Positions 34,748 to 44,865 of a DNA stretch of 64,000 nucleotides are shown here, piece by piece. A program made the translations under genes and the position numbers. Below the pieces are notes generated by a model that worked only from the letters and a program-made list of their open reading frames with translations, was not told where the DNA came from and ran no database searches. Position 1 is the stretch's first letter; each line of letters starts with the position of its first letter. Location of the stretch: the NCBI RefSeq assembly GCF_001941945.1, contig NZ_CP015583.1, positions 981,001-1,045,000 of the forward strand, read 5' to 3'. The stretch comes from Roseomonas gilardii (GTDB lineage Bacteria > Pseudomonadota > Alphaproteobacteria > Acetobacterales > Acetobacteraceae).

Positions 34748-35736
34748 CAGGACACCATCGCGTCCTGGGTCTTGCTGATCTGGATCTGCCCCTGCGCGGC
34801 GAGATCCTTGGCCAGCGCGACCATCAGGGCCTGGGCCTCGTCCACGTCGCGCAGACGCACGGGGCCGAGTGCCGCCAGGTCGTCCTTCAGCATCTTGCCG
34901 GCACGTTCGGAGAGGTTGCCGAAGAAGAGGCTCTTCATCTCCTCGCTCGCCCCCTTGAGCGCGAGAGCGAGCTTGTCCTTCTCCACCGTGCGCAGCAACA
35001 CCTGCACCGCCGGGCCATCCAGGCGCCGCAGGTCCTCGAAGGTGAACATCAGCGTGCGGATGCGCTCGGCGCTCTCGCGGTTGCGCTCCTCCAGCGCCGC
35101 CATGATCCGGCCTTCGGCGGAACGGTCGAGGTTGTTGAAGATCTCCGCCATCGATTCATGGGCGTCGCGATGCGTGGAACGGGCGAGGTTGCTCATGAAC
35201 TCCGCCTTCAGCGTCCGCTCCACGCCCTCCAGCGCTTCCTTCTGGATGGTCTCCATGCGCAGCATCCGCATGACGACCTCCATGGCGAAGCCTTCCGGCA
35301 GCAGCGCCAGCACCCGCGCCGCGTGGTCGGGGCGGATCTTGCTCAGCACCACCGCCACGGTCTGCGGGTATTCGTTCTTGAGGAAGTTCGCGAGCAGGGC
35401 CTCGTTCACGTTGCCCAGCTTCTCCCACATGGTGCGCCCCGCCGGGCCGCGGATCTCCTCCATGATCTGGGACACGCGGTCGGGCGGCAGGGTGCGCAGC
35501 AGCATGCGCTCCGTCGCCTCGTAGCTGCCGGTCAGCGTGCCGGTGGAGCCCATGCTCTCGGCGAATTCGCGGCAGACCTCCTCGACGGCCTCGGCCCTCA
35601 CCGTGCCGAGCCGTGCCATGGCGAGGGAAAGGTCCCGGATCTCGTCCTTGTCCAGCCGGGCGATCAGCGCGCCCGCCTTCTCCTCGCCCATCGCCAGCAT
35701 CAGCGTGGCCGCCTTCTGCGGACCTTTCATGCCCAT
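34747..35736 (-). CDS. fliG: flagellar motor switch protein FliG
   Basis: FliG links the MS-ring to the C-ring and takes part in torque. The 329-residue protein has [19 protein letters not shown] at the start, the central [15 protein letters not shown] motif ([27 protein letters not shown]), and the torque helix with charged residues ([30 protein letters not shown]). The family's [11 protein letters not shown] is intact. It begins 8 bases after fliF. Confidence 0.97.
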   Translation of the reverse strand: MGMKGPQKAATLMLAMGEEKAGALIARLDKDEIRDLSLAMARLGTVRAEAVEEVCREFAESMGSTGTLTGSYEATERMLLRTLPPDRVSQIMEEIRGPAGRTMWEKLGNVNEALLANFLKNEYPQTVAVVLSKIRPDHAARVLALLPEGFAMEVVMRMLRMETIQKEALEGVERTLKAEFMSNLARSTHRDAHESMAEIFNNLDRSAEGRIMAALEERNRESAERIRTLMFTFEDLRRLDGPAVQVLLRTVEKDKLALALKGASEEMKSLFFGNLSERAGKMLKDDLAALGPVRLRDVDEAQALMVALAKDLAAQGQIQISKTQDAMVS

Positions 35737-35744
35737 GGTCCTGC

Positions 35745-37400
35745 TCAGCCTTCCACTTCGGCGGGCGCCAGCCAGCGCCGCAGCAGGGCCAGCGTCTCAT
35801 CCGGATAGGTGTCCACCAGCTCCCCCAGCTTGCTGATGCTGGATGCGCGGATCTGCCCGTCCACCTGCGTCAGGCTGATCATCGCCTCCGTGCCATCGCC
35901 TCCCGCCGGAGGCAGGGCGGGCCGGCCCTCCGGCGCGTCCAGCGCCGCGGTCGCCGTCGCCGCGCCAGCCGCCGGGAGCGTAGCGGTGCCCGCCGGCAGG
36001 ACGGTGATGCGGCGCACCAGGGGGCGGGCCACCAGCAGCAGCGCCAGCAGCACGATCAGGGCATAGACGCCGCTCTCGATCAGCCGCGCGGTGAGGGCCG
36101 GGGACAGGTTCAGGAAGCCGCCCGCAGCCTGTGGCATCTCTGCCTCCGAGGCGGCGAAGCGCATGGAGACGAGTTCCACCCGGTCGCCGCGCCGCTCGTC
36201 GGCGCCGACCGCGCCGCGCACCAGGGCAGTCAGGCGCTGCAGCTCCTCCGCCGTGCGCTCGCGGAACTTCGGCGCGCCCTCGGGCTGCGGCTCGTACACG
36301 CCGTCCACCAGCACGGCGACGGACAGGCGCCGGAGCACGGGGCCCTCGCGCAGCGCGGAACGGACCGTCTTGCCGATCTCGTAGTTGGTGGTCTCCTCGG
36401 ACCGGTTCTCCTGCGAGCGGTCGCCATTGCCGCCCGCGGCCTCGGCGCCGGGGAGCTGGTTGGCGACGGAGACGCTGTTGTTCCCGCCCTCGCTGCTGCG
36501 GGACTGTTCCTGCGTGCTCTGGGTGGAACGCGCCACCTGGTTGTCGGGGTCGTAGCGTTCCTCGGTGGTCTGCACGCGCTCGGAGTCGAGCTCCACCGCG
36601 GCCTCGGCACGGACCTTGCCGGCGCCCAGCGTGCGTTCCAGCAGCTCCTCGACGCCCCGGGCGATGCGCAGCTCCTGCGCGTGCCGCATCTCCTCCTGCG
36701 TGCTGGCGGCCGCCGGGCCGGTCAGGGCCTCGCCGCCCCGGGCCAGCAGCTCGCCACGGCTGTCGATGATGGAGATGGCGGAGAGCTTCAGCCCCGGCAC
36801 GGCGGTCGCGACGAGATGCAGCACCGCCTGCACGCCTTCCTTGTCCAGCCGCTGCGAGCCCAGCATGCTCAGCACCACGCTGGCCTGGGCCTCGTTGGTG
36901 CGGCGGGAGAAGGCCTCGCGCTGCGGCAGGACGAGGTGGACGCGGGCGTTGCGGACGCCGGACAGGCCGCGGATGGTCCGCGCCAGCTCGCCCTCCAGCG
37001 CGCGGATCCGGTTCATGTCCTGCTGGAAGGGGGTGGTGGTCAGGCTCTCGCCCCGGTCGAAGATCTCCCAGCCGACATTGCCGCCGGCGGGCAGCCCCTC
37101 GCGCGCCAGGGCGAGGCGCAGCTTCGGCACCATCTCCTCCGGCACCATCACGCTGCTGCCGCCGGCGCCGAGCTGGTAGGGGACGCGCTGCTTGTCCAGC
37201 GACTGCACCACCGCGCCCGCGTCGCGCGGGTCGAGATCGGCGTAGAGCAGCGCCATCGGCGGGCTGCCGGCGCGCAGGGCCAGGAAGGCGATGCTGCCCA
37301 GCAGCAGCAGCGCGACGCCCGCCAGCGCGGCCAACTGCCGGGGGCCGAGGGCGCGGAACTGCGCCAGAACCTGGCTCAGCACCCCGACCTGTCCTTCCAT
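35745..37400 (-). CDS. fliF: flagellar MS-ring protein FliF
   Basis: FliF forms the MS-ring in the inner membrane. The 551-residue protein has TM segments near 25-45 and 425-445. Between them are [41 protein letters not shown] and the [18 protein letters not shown] ring-building motifs. The C-terminal tail ([23 protein letters not shown]) is the FliG-binding part. The ATG at 37400 is favoured. A TTG start at 37457 is in frame but would begin inside the FlbD-like palindrome. It heads the fliF-fliG-fliH-fliN-flbD-flhA-flhF unit. Confidence 0.96.
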   Translation of the reverse strand: MEGQVGVLSQVLAQFRALGPRQLAALAGVALLLLGSIAFLALRAGSPPMALLYADLDPRDAGAVVQSLDKQRVPYQLGAGGSSVMVPEEMVPKLRLALAREGLPAGGNVGWEIFDRGESLTTTPFQQDMNRIRALEGELARTIRGLSGVRNARVHLVLPQREAFSRRTNEAQASVVLSMLGSQRLDKEGVQAVLHLVATAVPGLKLSAISIIDSRGELLARGGEALTGPAAASTQEEMRHAQELRIARGVEELLERTLGAGKVRAEAAVELDSERVQTTEERYDPDNQVARSTQSTQEQSRSSEGGNNSVSVANQLPGAEAAGGNGDRSQENRSEETTNYEIGKTVRSALREGPVLRRLSVAVLVDGVYEPQPEGAPKFRERTAEELQRLTALVRGAVGADERRGDRVELVSMRFAASEAEMPQAAGGFLNLSPALTARLIESGVYALIVLLALLLVARPLVRRITVLPAGTATLPAAGAATATAALDAPEGRPALPPAGGDGTEAMISLTQVDGQIRASSISKLGELVDTYPDETLALLRRWLAPAEVEG

Positions 37401-37451
37401 CCGTCCCGCAACCCGTGCATCGCCTGTCTCCGCTCCAGCCTTGGGCCAGCG

Positions 37452-37466
37452 GGGCAAGTTTTGCCG
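37452..37466. promoter_or_regulatory. FlbD-like palindrome before fliF
   Basis: GGCAA-GTT-TTGCC (37453-37465) is a perfect inverted repeat, the same GGCA-N5-TGCC pattern found twice between fliK and flgE. Its centre is 59 bases before the fliF ATG. In Caulobacter FlbD represses fliF from such a site (ftr4). No sigma-54 promoter is visible here, which fits a repressor site at a sigma-70-type promoter. A TTAACC half-site (minus strand, near 37475-37480) recalls CtrA but is isolated. Confidence 0.5.
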
Positions 37467-37614
37467 GGGGCAGGTTAATGGGCGGTTTCCCGTGCGGCGG
37501 TGCGGGAGGAAATCGCGCCGGCCCGACTCAGCCGTACCGGCACCTCTTCCCGCCGGGCGACTCCATCCGGCCCGGGCAGGCGTGGCCCGCCGCCACGCCC
37601 GGACCGGCGGCGCG

Positions 37615-38265
37615 CTAGTTGGTGATGGAGCGGATGTCGTTGAAGTCGTAGGACGCCTTTCCGGCCAGCAGGGTCATCGAGGTGCCGTCGCGTTCCACCG
37701 AGGTCGCGCGGGCGAGGACCGTGAAGCCGAGATCGGTGGCGTTCCCGGCCGAATCGGTGCCGGTGACCTTCAGCGTATAGGCACCGTCGGCGAGTTGGGC
37801 GCCGCCACTGGTCTTGCCGTCCCAGCTCCAGACCGTGCTGTCGCTGCCGAGCTTCACATCCTCCTCGTAGAGGGTGACGCCGCTGCCGTTCTGCACGGCC
37901 ACATGCGCCGTCGTCACCGAGCCCGCGGCGGGCAGCTTCGCCTGCGCCGCGCCGTCCTGCAGCGCGAGTTGGCTGCTCTCGACCTCGATGGTGCGGCCCA
38001 GCACCTGCGTCGCCGCGAGCTGGGAGGTCTGCTGCAGCGAGATCAGCGTCTCCAGGTTCTTGTTCATGGCGATCTGCTGCTCGACCGAGGAGAACTGCAC
38101 GAGCTGCGAGGTCATCTCGTTGGTGTCCATCGGATCGTCGGGCGACTGGTTCTTCAGCTGCGTTGTCAGCAGGGTGAGGAAGTTGGTGTAGTTCTCCGAC
38201 AGAGCGCTGCTGGCCGAGGAAGAGACGGAGCTGCTGGCGGAGGTGGTGCCGCTGACCGTGGTCAT
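37615..38265 (-). CDS. flgD: flagellar hook assembly protein FlgD
   Basis: FlgD is the scaffold cap for hook building. The 216-residue protein has the N-terminal NFLTLLTTQLKNQSPDDPMDTNEMTSQLVQFSSVEQQI, the hallmark of FlgD, then FLgD Ig-like and Tudor domains (SVTTAHVAV, WSWDGKTSGGAQLADGAYTLKV). It follows fliK by 13 bases and should be cotranscribed from the sigma-54 promoter before fliK. A 214-bp gap with the fliF control region comes after. Confidence 0.97.
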   Translation of the reverse strand: MTTVSGTTSASSSVSSSASSALSENYTNFLTLLTTQLKNQSPDDPMDTNEMTSQLVQFSSVEQQIAMNKNLETLISLQQTSQLAATQVLGRTIEVESSQLALQDGAAQAKLPAAGSVTTAHVAVQNGSGVTLYEEDVKLGSDSTVWSWDGKTSGGAQLADGAYTLKVTGTDSAGNATDLGFTVLARATSVERDGTSMTLLAGKASYDFNDIRSITN

Positions 38266-38278
38266 GGCGCTGGTCCTT

Positions 38279-39892
<1,614 letters not shown>

Positions 39893-39926
39893 TTCGGCAA
39901 GGTCCTTCGGGTCCCGACCGCCTCCA

Positions 39927-39942
39927 GGCAAGCGGCCTGCCA
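39927..39942 (-). promoter_or_regulatory. sigma-54 promoter for fliK-flgD
   Basis: Read on the minus strand, TGGCAGG-N4-TTGC (39942 down to 39928) matches the -24/-12 consensus TGGCACG-N4-TTGC at 10 of 11 fixed positions with exact GG/GC spacing. The start of transcription would be near 39917, 25 bases before the fliK GTG. Confidence 0.75.
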
Positions 39943-39961
39943 GCCCGCCGGCCCGGGCGGG

Positions 39962-39976
39962 CGGCAGGAGATGCCG
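39962..39976. promoter_or_regulatory. FlbD-like enhancer site 1
   Basis: CGGCA-GGAGA-TGCCG is a 5-bp inverted repeat with 5-base spacer. The centre (39969) is 32 bp, about three DNA turns, from site 2. It lies 27 bp beyond the -24 element of fliK, upstream of it. Confidence 0.6.
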
Positions 39977-39992
39977 TGACGGAGGCGGGAAT

Positions 39993-40009
39993 CCGGCAGG
40001 CTTTGCCGG
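39993..40009. promoter_or_regulatory. FlbD-like enhancer site 2
   Basis: CCGGCA-GGCTT-TGCCGG is a 6-bp perfect inverted repeat with the same 5-base spacing as site 1. The centre is 49 bp before the -24 GG of the flgE promoter and 60 bp from that of fliK, so it can serve both divergent promoters. Confidence 0.65.
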
Positions 40010-40048
40010 GCAGGGGCAGGGAAGGCCGCGATCCCGGGCGGCCACGCC

Positions 40049-40064
40049 TGGCACGGGCGTTGCG
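40049..40064 (+). promoter_or_regulatory. sigma-54 promoter for flgE-flgK-flgL
   Basis: TGGCACGGGCGTTGCG matches TGGCACG-N4-TTGC at every fixed position. The transcript would start near 40075, 30 bases before the flgE ATG. Two palindromes upstream fit an FlbD enhancer. Confidence 0.88.
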
Positions 40065-40104
40065 GTGAGCGGCACGCAGTTCATCCGCCAGGGGAAAGCG
40101 CCCG

Positions 40105-41409
40105 ATGTCGCTCTACGGATCCATGTTCACCGCCATCAGCGGGCTGAGCGCGCAGTCCAGCGCTCTGAGCAACGTCGCCAACAACATCGCGAACAGCCAG
40201 ACCACCGGCTACAAGCGCGTGGACACGAGCTTCTCGGACTATGTGACGGCGACGAGCGTGCCCACCGCCTCGGGCGTGCCGATCAGCTCCAGCACGGTGC
40301 TCGCGAGCGGCAGCGCCACCAACAGCGTGCAGGGTTCGATCCAGCAGACCGACAATGCGCTGGACCTTGCCGTCTCCGGCCAGGGGTTCTTCTCGGTCTC
40401 CTCACCGATCAGCGGCACCACCGCCGACAACATGAGCTTCGACCCACGCTCCTTCTACACCCGTGCCGGCGACTTCAGCCTCAACAAGCAGGGCTACCTG
40501 GTGAACAGCCAGGGCTACTACCTGAACGGCTGGAGCGTGGACGGCAGCGGCGCGGTGAACCGCACCGAGATCTCGGCGATCCGGGTGGATCAGGGCGTCT
40601 TCGACCCGGTGGCGACGAGCGACATCTCGCTTTCGGCCAACCTGCCCAACGATGCGGAGACCGGCGATGTGGTGAACACCCAGTTCCAGGTCTATGACAA
40701 GCTCGGCACGCAGCACAGCCTGGCCGTCGCCTTCACCAAGACCGGTGACAACAGCTGGAGCATGGCCGTCACCAACCCGGACGGCACGGCCGGCAGCACC
40801 AGCCTCGGCAGCGTCACGCTGAACTTCACCGAAGGCAAGCTGTCGAGCTTCAGTGACGCGACGGGCAGCCTGTCAGGCAACAGCGGCGCGGCCGGCGAAG
40901 CCGCCAGCGTGTCGCTGGACGGCATCGACTTCGGCCAGGGCGCGCAAGCGATCCAGTTCGGCATGGGCAGCTTCCAGCGTTCCGACGGGATGACCCAGTT
41001 CACCGGCACGGAATACACCGTGCGGGACCTGTCGCAGAACGGCATGCCACCCGGTTCCTTCTCCTCGGTCTCGATCAACGAATCGGGTGACGTCTCGCTG
41101 AACTACGACAACGGCGAGTCCAAGGTGATCGCGCGCGTGCCGATCGTGACCTTCTCCGACCCGGACAAGTTGCAGGCCGTCAACGGCCAGGCCTATCTGC
41201 GCACCCCGGCCAGCGGCGATGCCCGTGCCTCCGATCCCAACAGCAGCGGCGCCGGCAGCCTCGTCACCAAGGCGCTGGAGCAGTCCAACGTGGATATCGC
41301 CTCCGAGTTCTCCAAGATGATCCTCGCCCAGCGGGCCTACAGCGCCAACACGAAGATCGTCACCAAGACGGACGAGATGCTGCAGGACACGCTGAACATG
41401 GCCCGCTGA
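40105..41409 (+). CDS. flgE: flagellar hook protein FlgE
   Basis: FlgE is the hook subunit. The 434-residue protein starts SLYGSMFTAISGLSAQSSALSNVANNIANSQTTGYKR, the rod/hook family N-terminal signature, contains NALDLAVSGQGFFSV and ends with LEQSNVDIASEFSKMILAQRAYSANTKIVTKTDEMLQD. It has a consensus sigma-54 promoter and FlbD-like sites upstream and is followed by flgK after 46 bases. Confidence 0.97.
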   Translation: MSLYGSMFTAISGLSAQSSALSNVANNIANSQTTGYKRVDTSFSDYVTATSVPTASGVPISSSTVLASGSATNSVQGSIQQTDNALDLAVSGQGFFSVSSPISGTTADNMSFDPRSFYTRAGDFSLNKQGYLVNSQGYYLNGWSVDGSGAVNRTEISAIRVDQGVFDPVATSDISLSANLPNDAETGDVVNTQFQVYDKLGTQHSLAVAFTKTGDNSWSMAVTNPDGTAGSTSLGSVTLNFTEGKLSSFSDATGSLSGNSGAAGEAASVSLDGIDFGQGAQAIQFGMGSFQRSDGMTQFTGTEYTVRDLSQNGMPPGSFSSVSINESGDVSLNYDNGESKVIARVPIVTFSDPDKLQAVNGQAYLRTPASGDARASDPNSSGAGSLVTKALEQSNVDIASEFSKMILAQRAYSANTKIVTKTDEMLQDTLNMAR

Positions 41410-41455
41410 GCGCGGGCCGACCCCCCGAAACCCCAGCCGGAACGGCGCCGAACCC

Positions 41456-42961
41456 ATGAGCCTGAGTCTCGCCCTGTCGATCGCCCAGAGTGGCCTGGCG
41501 CTGGTGCAGCGGCAGGTTTCCCAGACCACATCGAACATCACCAACGCCGCGACGGAGGGCTATACCCGCAAGACGGTGGGCGGCAGCGCGCTGGTGGTGG
41601 AGGGGCTCGCCTCCGGCGTGCGAAGCCAGGAGGCGCAGCGCAGCGTCGATGCCGCGCTGACCGCCAGCATGAACGGCGCCATCTCCAGCCAGGCTGCGGC
41701 CAAGGTGCGCGAGGCCCTGCTGCAACCGATCGAGCAGGTGCAGGGCGATCCGGAAAGCGGCCAGTCGGTCGCCGACCTGACCTCGGCGCTGCGGAGCGCC
41801 TTCGTCGCGCTGCGCGCCGCGCCGGGCGAATCCTCGTTGCAGGACGCCGTGGTGAGCGCGGCGGGAGCGGTGGCGCAGCGCTACAACGAGACCTCCGCCG
41901 CCATCCAGACCGCGCGCCAGACGGCACAGGACGGCGCGGTGACGGATGTGGCGACGCTGAACGCCAGCCTGCGCCAGGTGGCCGGGCTGAACACTCGCAT
42001 CGCCAGCCTGCAGGCGCAGGGCCTCAGCACCGCGGACCTCCAGGACCAGCGCGACAGCGCCATCACCCGGATCGCCGGCGTGGTCCCGGTGAAATCGATC
42101 GCCCAGGACAACGGCACGGTGGTACTGGTGGCCGGCAACGGTCTGGTGCTGCCGCTCGACAAGGATTCCGACGCCTTCAGCATGGCCTCCGCCACCGTCG
42201 GGCTGGAGGACTGGTACGGCGCCGATGCGGGCGGCATGAGCGGCAGCCTGCCGGGTATCCTGATGGGTGGAACGGACGTCACGGCGCAGCTCACCGGCGG
42301 CAGCCTTGGCGCCAATATCAGCATGCGCGACGAAGTCCTGCCGTTGCAGCAGGCGGAGCTGGACAGCGCCGCGGCCGGACTGGCCTCACGGCTCTCCGAA
42401 CAGGGGTTGTCGCTGTTCACCGATGCCGGCGGCGCGGTGCCCGATCCCGCCCAGGGCTATGTCGGCGGCATCATGGGATTCGCCGCGACCATGACGGTGT
42501 CCGCCACCGTCTCGGCGAATGCCTCCACGGTCCGCGACGGAACCGACGCCGCCATGCCCGCGGACGGGACAGCCAGCTACACGGACGGCATCGACCGCGT
42601 GCTCGACTACGCCTTCGGCAGCCGGCAGGCCAGCGGATCGGCGCAGGCAGCCTTCCTGACCACGGGGCTGGGGCCTTCGGGAAAGCAGGTTTCCAGCCTC
42701 AGCGGCGCCGGCACGGCGGAGGATTACGCAGCGCGTCTCGTGGCGCGGCACACCGGCGCGCGGGCGGCGGCGAGCGCGGATGCCGAATCCGCCACCACGA
42801 TGCTCACCGGCCTGCAACAGCGCCACGACGATGCATCGGGCGTGGATATCGATACGGAGACCGGGGTGATGGTGAGCCTGCAAAGCGCCTATGCGGCCAA
42901 TGCGCGGATGCTGAGCGCCGTGCAGTCCATGTATGACGACCTCTTCGCGGCGGTGCAGTGA
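41456..42961 (+). CDS. flgK: flagellar hook-associated protein FlgK
   Basis: FlgK (HAP1) joins hook and filament. The 501-residue protein begins with a SLALSIAQSGLALVQRQVSQTTSNITNAATEGYTR segment typical of FlgK and ends VSLQSAYAANARMLSAVQSMYDDLF. The middle shows the helical LNARIASLQAQG and DLQDQRDSAITRI repeats. It is shorter than E. coli FlgK (547). The stop overlaps the flgL ATG. Confidence 0.93.
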   Translation: MSLSLALSIAQSGLALVQRQVSQTTSNITNAATEGYTRKTVGGSALVVEGLASGVRSQEAQRSVDAALTASMNGAISSQAAAKVREALLQPIEQVQGDPESGQSVADLTSALRSAFVALRAAPGESSLQDAVVSAAGAVAQRYNETSAAIQTARQTAQDGAVTDVATLNASLRQVAGLNTRIASLQAQGLSTADLQDQRDSAITRIAGVVPVKSIAQDNGTVVLVAGNGLVLPLDKDSDAFSMASATVGLEDWYGADAGGMSGSLPGILMGGTDVTAQLTGGSLGANISMRDEVLPLQQAELDSAAAGLASRLSEQGLSLFTDAGGAVPDPAQGYVGGIMGFAATMTVSATVSANASTVRDGTDAAMPADGTASYTDGIDRVLDYAFGSRQASGSAQAAFLTTGLGPSGKQVSSLSGAGTAEDYAARLVARHTGARAAASADAESATTMLTGLQQRHDDASGVDIDTETGVMVSLQSAYAANARMLSAVQSMYDDLFAAVQ

Positions 42962-43995
42962 TGACGGCGTCCACCATCGCCGGCGCCTCCGGGACGCTGT
43001 CGCGCATCCTGATGCAGTCCCTGGCGCAGCGGGACCGCGTGGACCTGCTGTCGCGCCAGTCGAGCAGCGGGCGCGTCGCCAGCCTTTATGGCGACGAGGC
43101 GCCCCAGGCCCGGCAGGCCATCAGCCTGCGTGGCGAGATCGCCCGCCGCGCAGCCTATACCGGGGCGCTGAACCAGGCCTCCGGCCGTGCCGATGCCTCG
43201 CAGCAGGCGCTGACGCAACTCAGCGACATCGCCTCGGAATTCCGCGCCACGGCGCTGTCGCTGAACAGCAGCAGCGCGACCCGGGCCTCGGATGTCGCCA
43301 TCGCCGCGAAGGCGGCGATGCAGCAGGTGGCAAGCCTGCTCAACACGCAGTACGCCGGGGAGTACCTGTTCAGCGGCGCGGATTCCGCCAATCCCGCCGT
43401 TACGGATGCATCGGGCATCACCGGTTCCGGCATGATGAGCGGCGTGGCCAGCGCCGTGGCCGGGCTGGAGGGCAGCGACGCGGCGACCGTGCTGTCGCAG
43501 GCCATGCAGGCGGTGGCCACGGATTCGCCCTTCTCGTCCTACCTGCAATCGGCATCGCCCTCCGCCGCGCGCAGCGTGGCGGGCGCCGATGGCCGCACCA
43601 TCGCCTATGGCGTGCCCGCCGGCAGCCTGGGCGCCTCGGGCTGGGCGGGGGCGCTGATGGGCAACCTCGCGGTCCTGGCCTCGCTCACCGACGGGCAGCA
43701 GTCCTCGGCGAACTTCGATGCCCTGATGCAGCAGGTCACCGGCAATCTCGAATCCGTGGGGACGGACATCACCCGCGATGCCTCCCGCGTCGGCCTGGCG
43801 CAGAACGCGATCACGACCGCGCTGAGCAGCCACAGCGAGGCCACGGACGCGCTGAAGACGCAGCTTTCCGGGCTGGAGGATGTGGATTTCGAGGCCACCC
43901 TCGCCACCTTGCAAAGCGCCCAGACGCAGTTGGAGGCATCCTGGAAGGTGCTGTCCCTGGTTTCCGGGCTGAGCCTGACCAGCTTCCTGAACTGA
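42961..43995 (+). CDS. flgL: flagellar hook-associated protein FlgL
   Basis: FlgL (HAP3) is the second hook-filament junction protein. The 344-residue protein has a flagellin-like N-terminal helix (ILMQSLAQRDRVDLLSRQSSSGRVASLYGDEAPQARQAISLRGEI) and the QYAGEYLFSGADSANPAVT motif that marks FlgL, then a flagellin-like C-terminal helix. Its ATG overlaps the flgK stop (TGATG). It closes the flgE-flgK-flgL run. Confidence 0.92.
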   Translation: MTASTIAGASGTLSRILMQSLAQRDRVDLLSRQSSSGRVASLYGDEAPQARQAISLRGEIARRAAYTGALNQASGRADASQQALTQLSDIASEFRATALSLNSSSATRASDVAIAAKAAMQQVASLLNTQYAGEYLFSGADSANPAVTDASGITGSGMMSGVASAVAGLEGSDAATVLSQAMQAVATDSPFSSYLQSASPSAARSVAGADGRTIAYGVPAGSLGASGWAGALMGNLAVLASLTDGQQSSANFDALMQQVTGNLESVGTDITRDASRVGLAQNAITTALSSHSEATDALKTQLSGLEDVDFEATLATLQSAQTQLEASWKVLSLVSGLSLTSFLN

Positions 43996-44151
43996 CGGGC
44001 GTTTCCGCGCCGTTCCGAAGGGGATTGTTAAGCGCTTTCCGGTCTGATGGGGCCGAAGACGTCAGAAGGCCCCGGAGAAGGCCCCGGGCCGGGCGTCGCA
44101 GATTCGGATGCAAAAATTGCAGTTGGGCTGGCAGCGTATCGAAAAGCGTGA

Positions 44152-44168
44152 CCGGGCGTGGCGCCCGG
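44152..44168. promoter_or_regulatory. hairpin in the flbT leader
   Basis: CCGGGCG-TGG-CGCCCGG gives a 7-bp stem 42 bases before the flbT ATG. The same gap (43996-44209) also has a GGGGCC/GGCCCC stem near 44048-44072 and a perfect TGCAA-AAA-TTGCA repeat at 44109-44121. No clear sigma-54 site is present. Confidence 0.35.
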
Positions 44169-44209
44169 CCGCTGCTTCCCGCCAGCTTCCTCCTGTTGGG
44201 AGAAGCCAC

Positions 44210-44665
44210 ATGTCGACACTGGTCCTCGAACTCCGTCAGGGCGACCTGATGGTGGTGAACGGGGCATCCATCCGTTTCCGCAACCGCACGCGCATCGAGC
44301 TGCCCGTGCGGGCGCGCTTCCTGTTCGGCAAGCAGGTGATGGCGCCGGAACTGGCGAACACGCCGGCCCGCTGCATCTACTTCGCGCTCCAGACCGCCTA
44401 TGTCGGGCTGGAGGAGATGCGCGAGTCCGCCTTCGCCGAGGCGCATGAGCTGGTGCAGCAGTTCCAGGAAGCGACGACCTCCGAGACCGCCCGCGCGATG
44501 CTGGACCGCGCCATGGTGCTGGCCGCGGCGGACGACTGGTACACCGCGCTGAAGATCGTGCGGCGCGTCATGTCGCATGAAGCCAGCGTGCTGGGCCTGG
44601 ACATGGCGACCGGCCTGCCGGTGCCGGGCGCCGCCCTGGGCCTCGGCGGCGCCGCGGCCGGCTGA
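44210..44665 (+). CDS. flbT: flagellin translation repressor FlbT
   Basis: In Caulobacter FlbT binds the leader of flagellin mRNA and reduces its stability until the hook is done. The 151-residue protein has the family pattern LVLELRQGDLMVVNGASIRFRNRTRIELPVRARFLFGKQVM followed by ANTPARCIYFALQTAYVG. The ATG at 44210 has GGGAG upstream and an in-frame ATG at 44108 has none. It lies directly before flagellin instead of next to flaF. Confidence 0.93.
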   Translation: MSTLVLELRQGDLMVVNGASIRFRNRTRIELPVRARFLFGKQVMAPELANTPARCIYFALQTAYVGLEEMRESAFAEAHELVQQFQEATTSETARAMLDRAMVLAAADDWYTALKIVRRVMSHEASVLGLDMATGLPVPGAALGLGGAAAG

Positions 44666-44680
44666 GCGCGAAATTCGCGC
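44666..44680. promoter_or_regulatory. palindrome right after flbT
   Basis: GCGCGAAATTCGCGC is a 15-base palindrome (7-bp arms, one centre base) beginning immediately after the flbT stop. It could end the flbT transcript or be an operator for flagellin. A second inverted repeat GGGCA-ACA-TGCCC lies at 44728-44740 in the same 200-bp gap before flagellin. Confidence 0.4.
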
Positions 44681-44865
44681 GGCGGGACGGGAATCGCCGC
44701 TGCGTTTACGGTGTCTTCAGGCTTTCCGGGCAACATGCCCTTCGTCACGGAGCGCGATGCGACGCCGACGACGTGACCGGGAGACGGCAGGAGCGCCGGC
44801 TCTCCGGCGGATGCAGGCAAAAGGCCCAGGCCATCCGCCGATACGAGTGACGCAGGAGAAGCACT

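Noticed and set aside
44109-44121. TGCAA-AAA-TTGCA and GGGCA-ACA-TGCCC (44728-44740) as further FlbD sites
   Set aside because: The first lacks the GGCA/TGCC arms and the second has a 3-base rather than 5-base spacer, so neither fits the motif seen at fliF and fliK/flgE.
44689-44704. GGGAATCGCCGCTGCG as sigma-54 promoter of flagellin
   Set aside because: GG and GC have the right spacing, but only about half of the fixed positions match, well below the two promoters near 40 kb.
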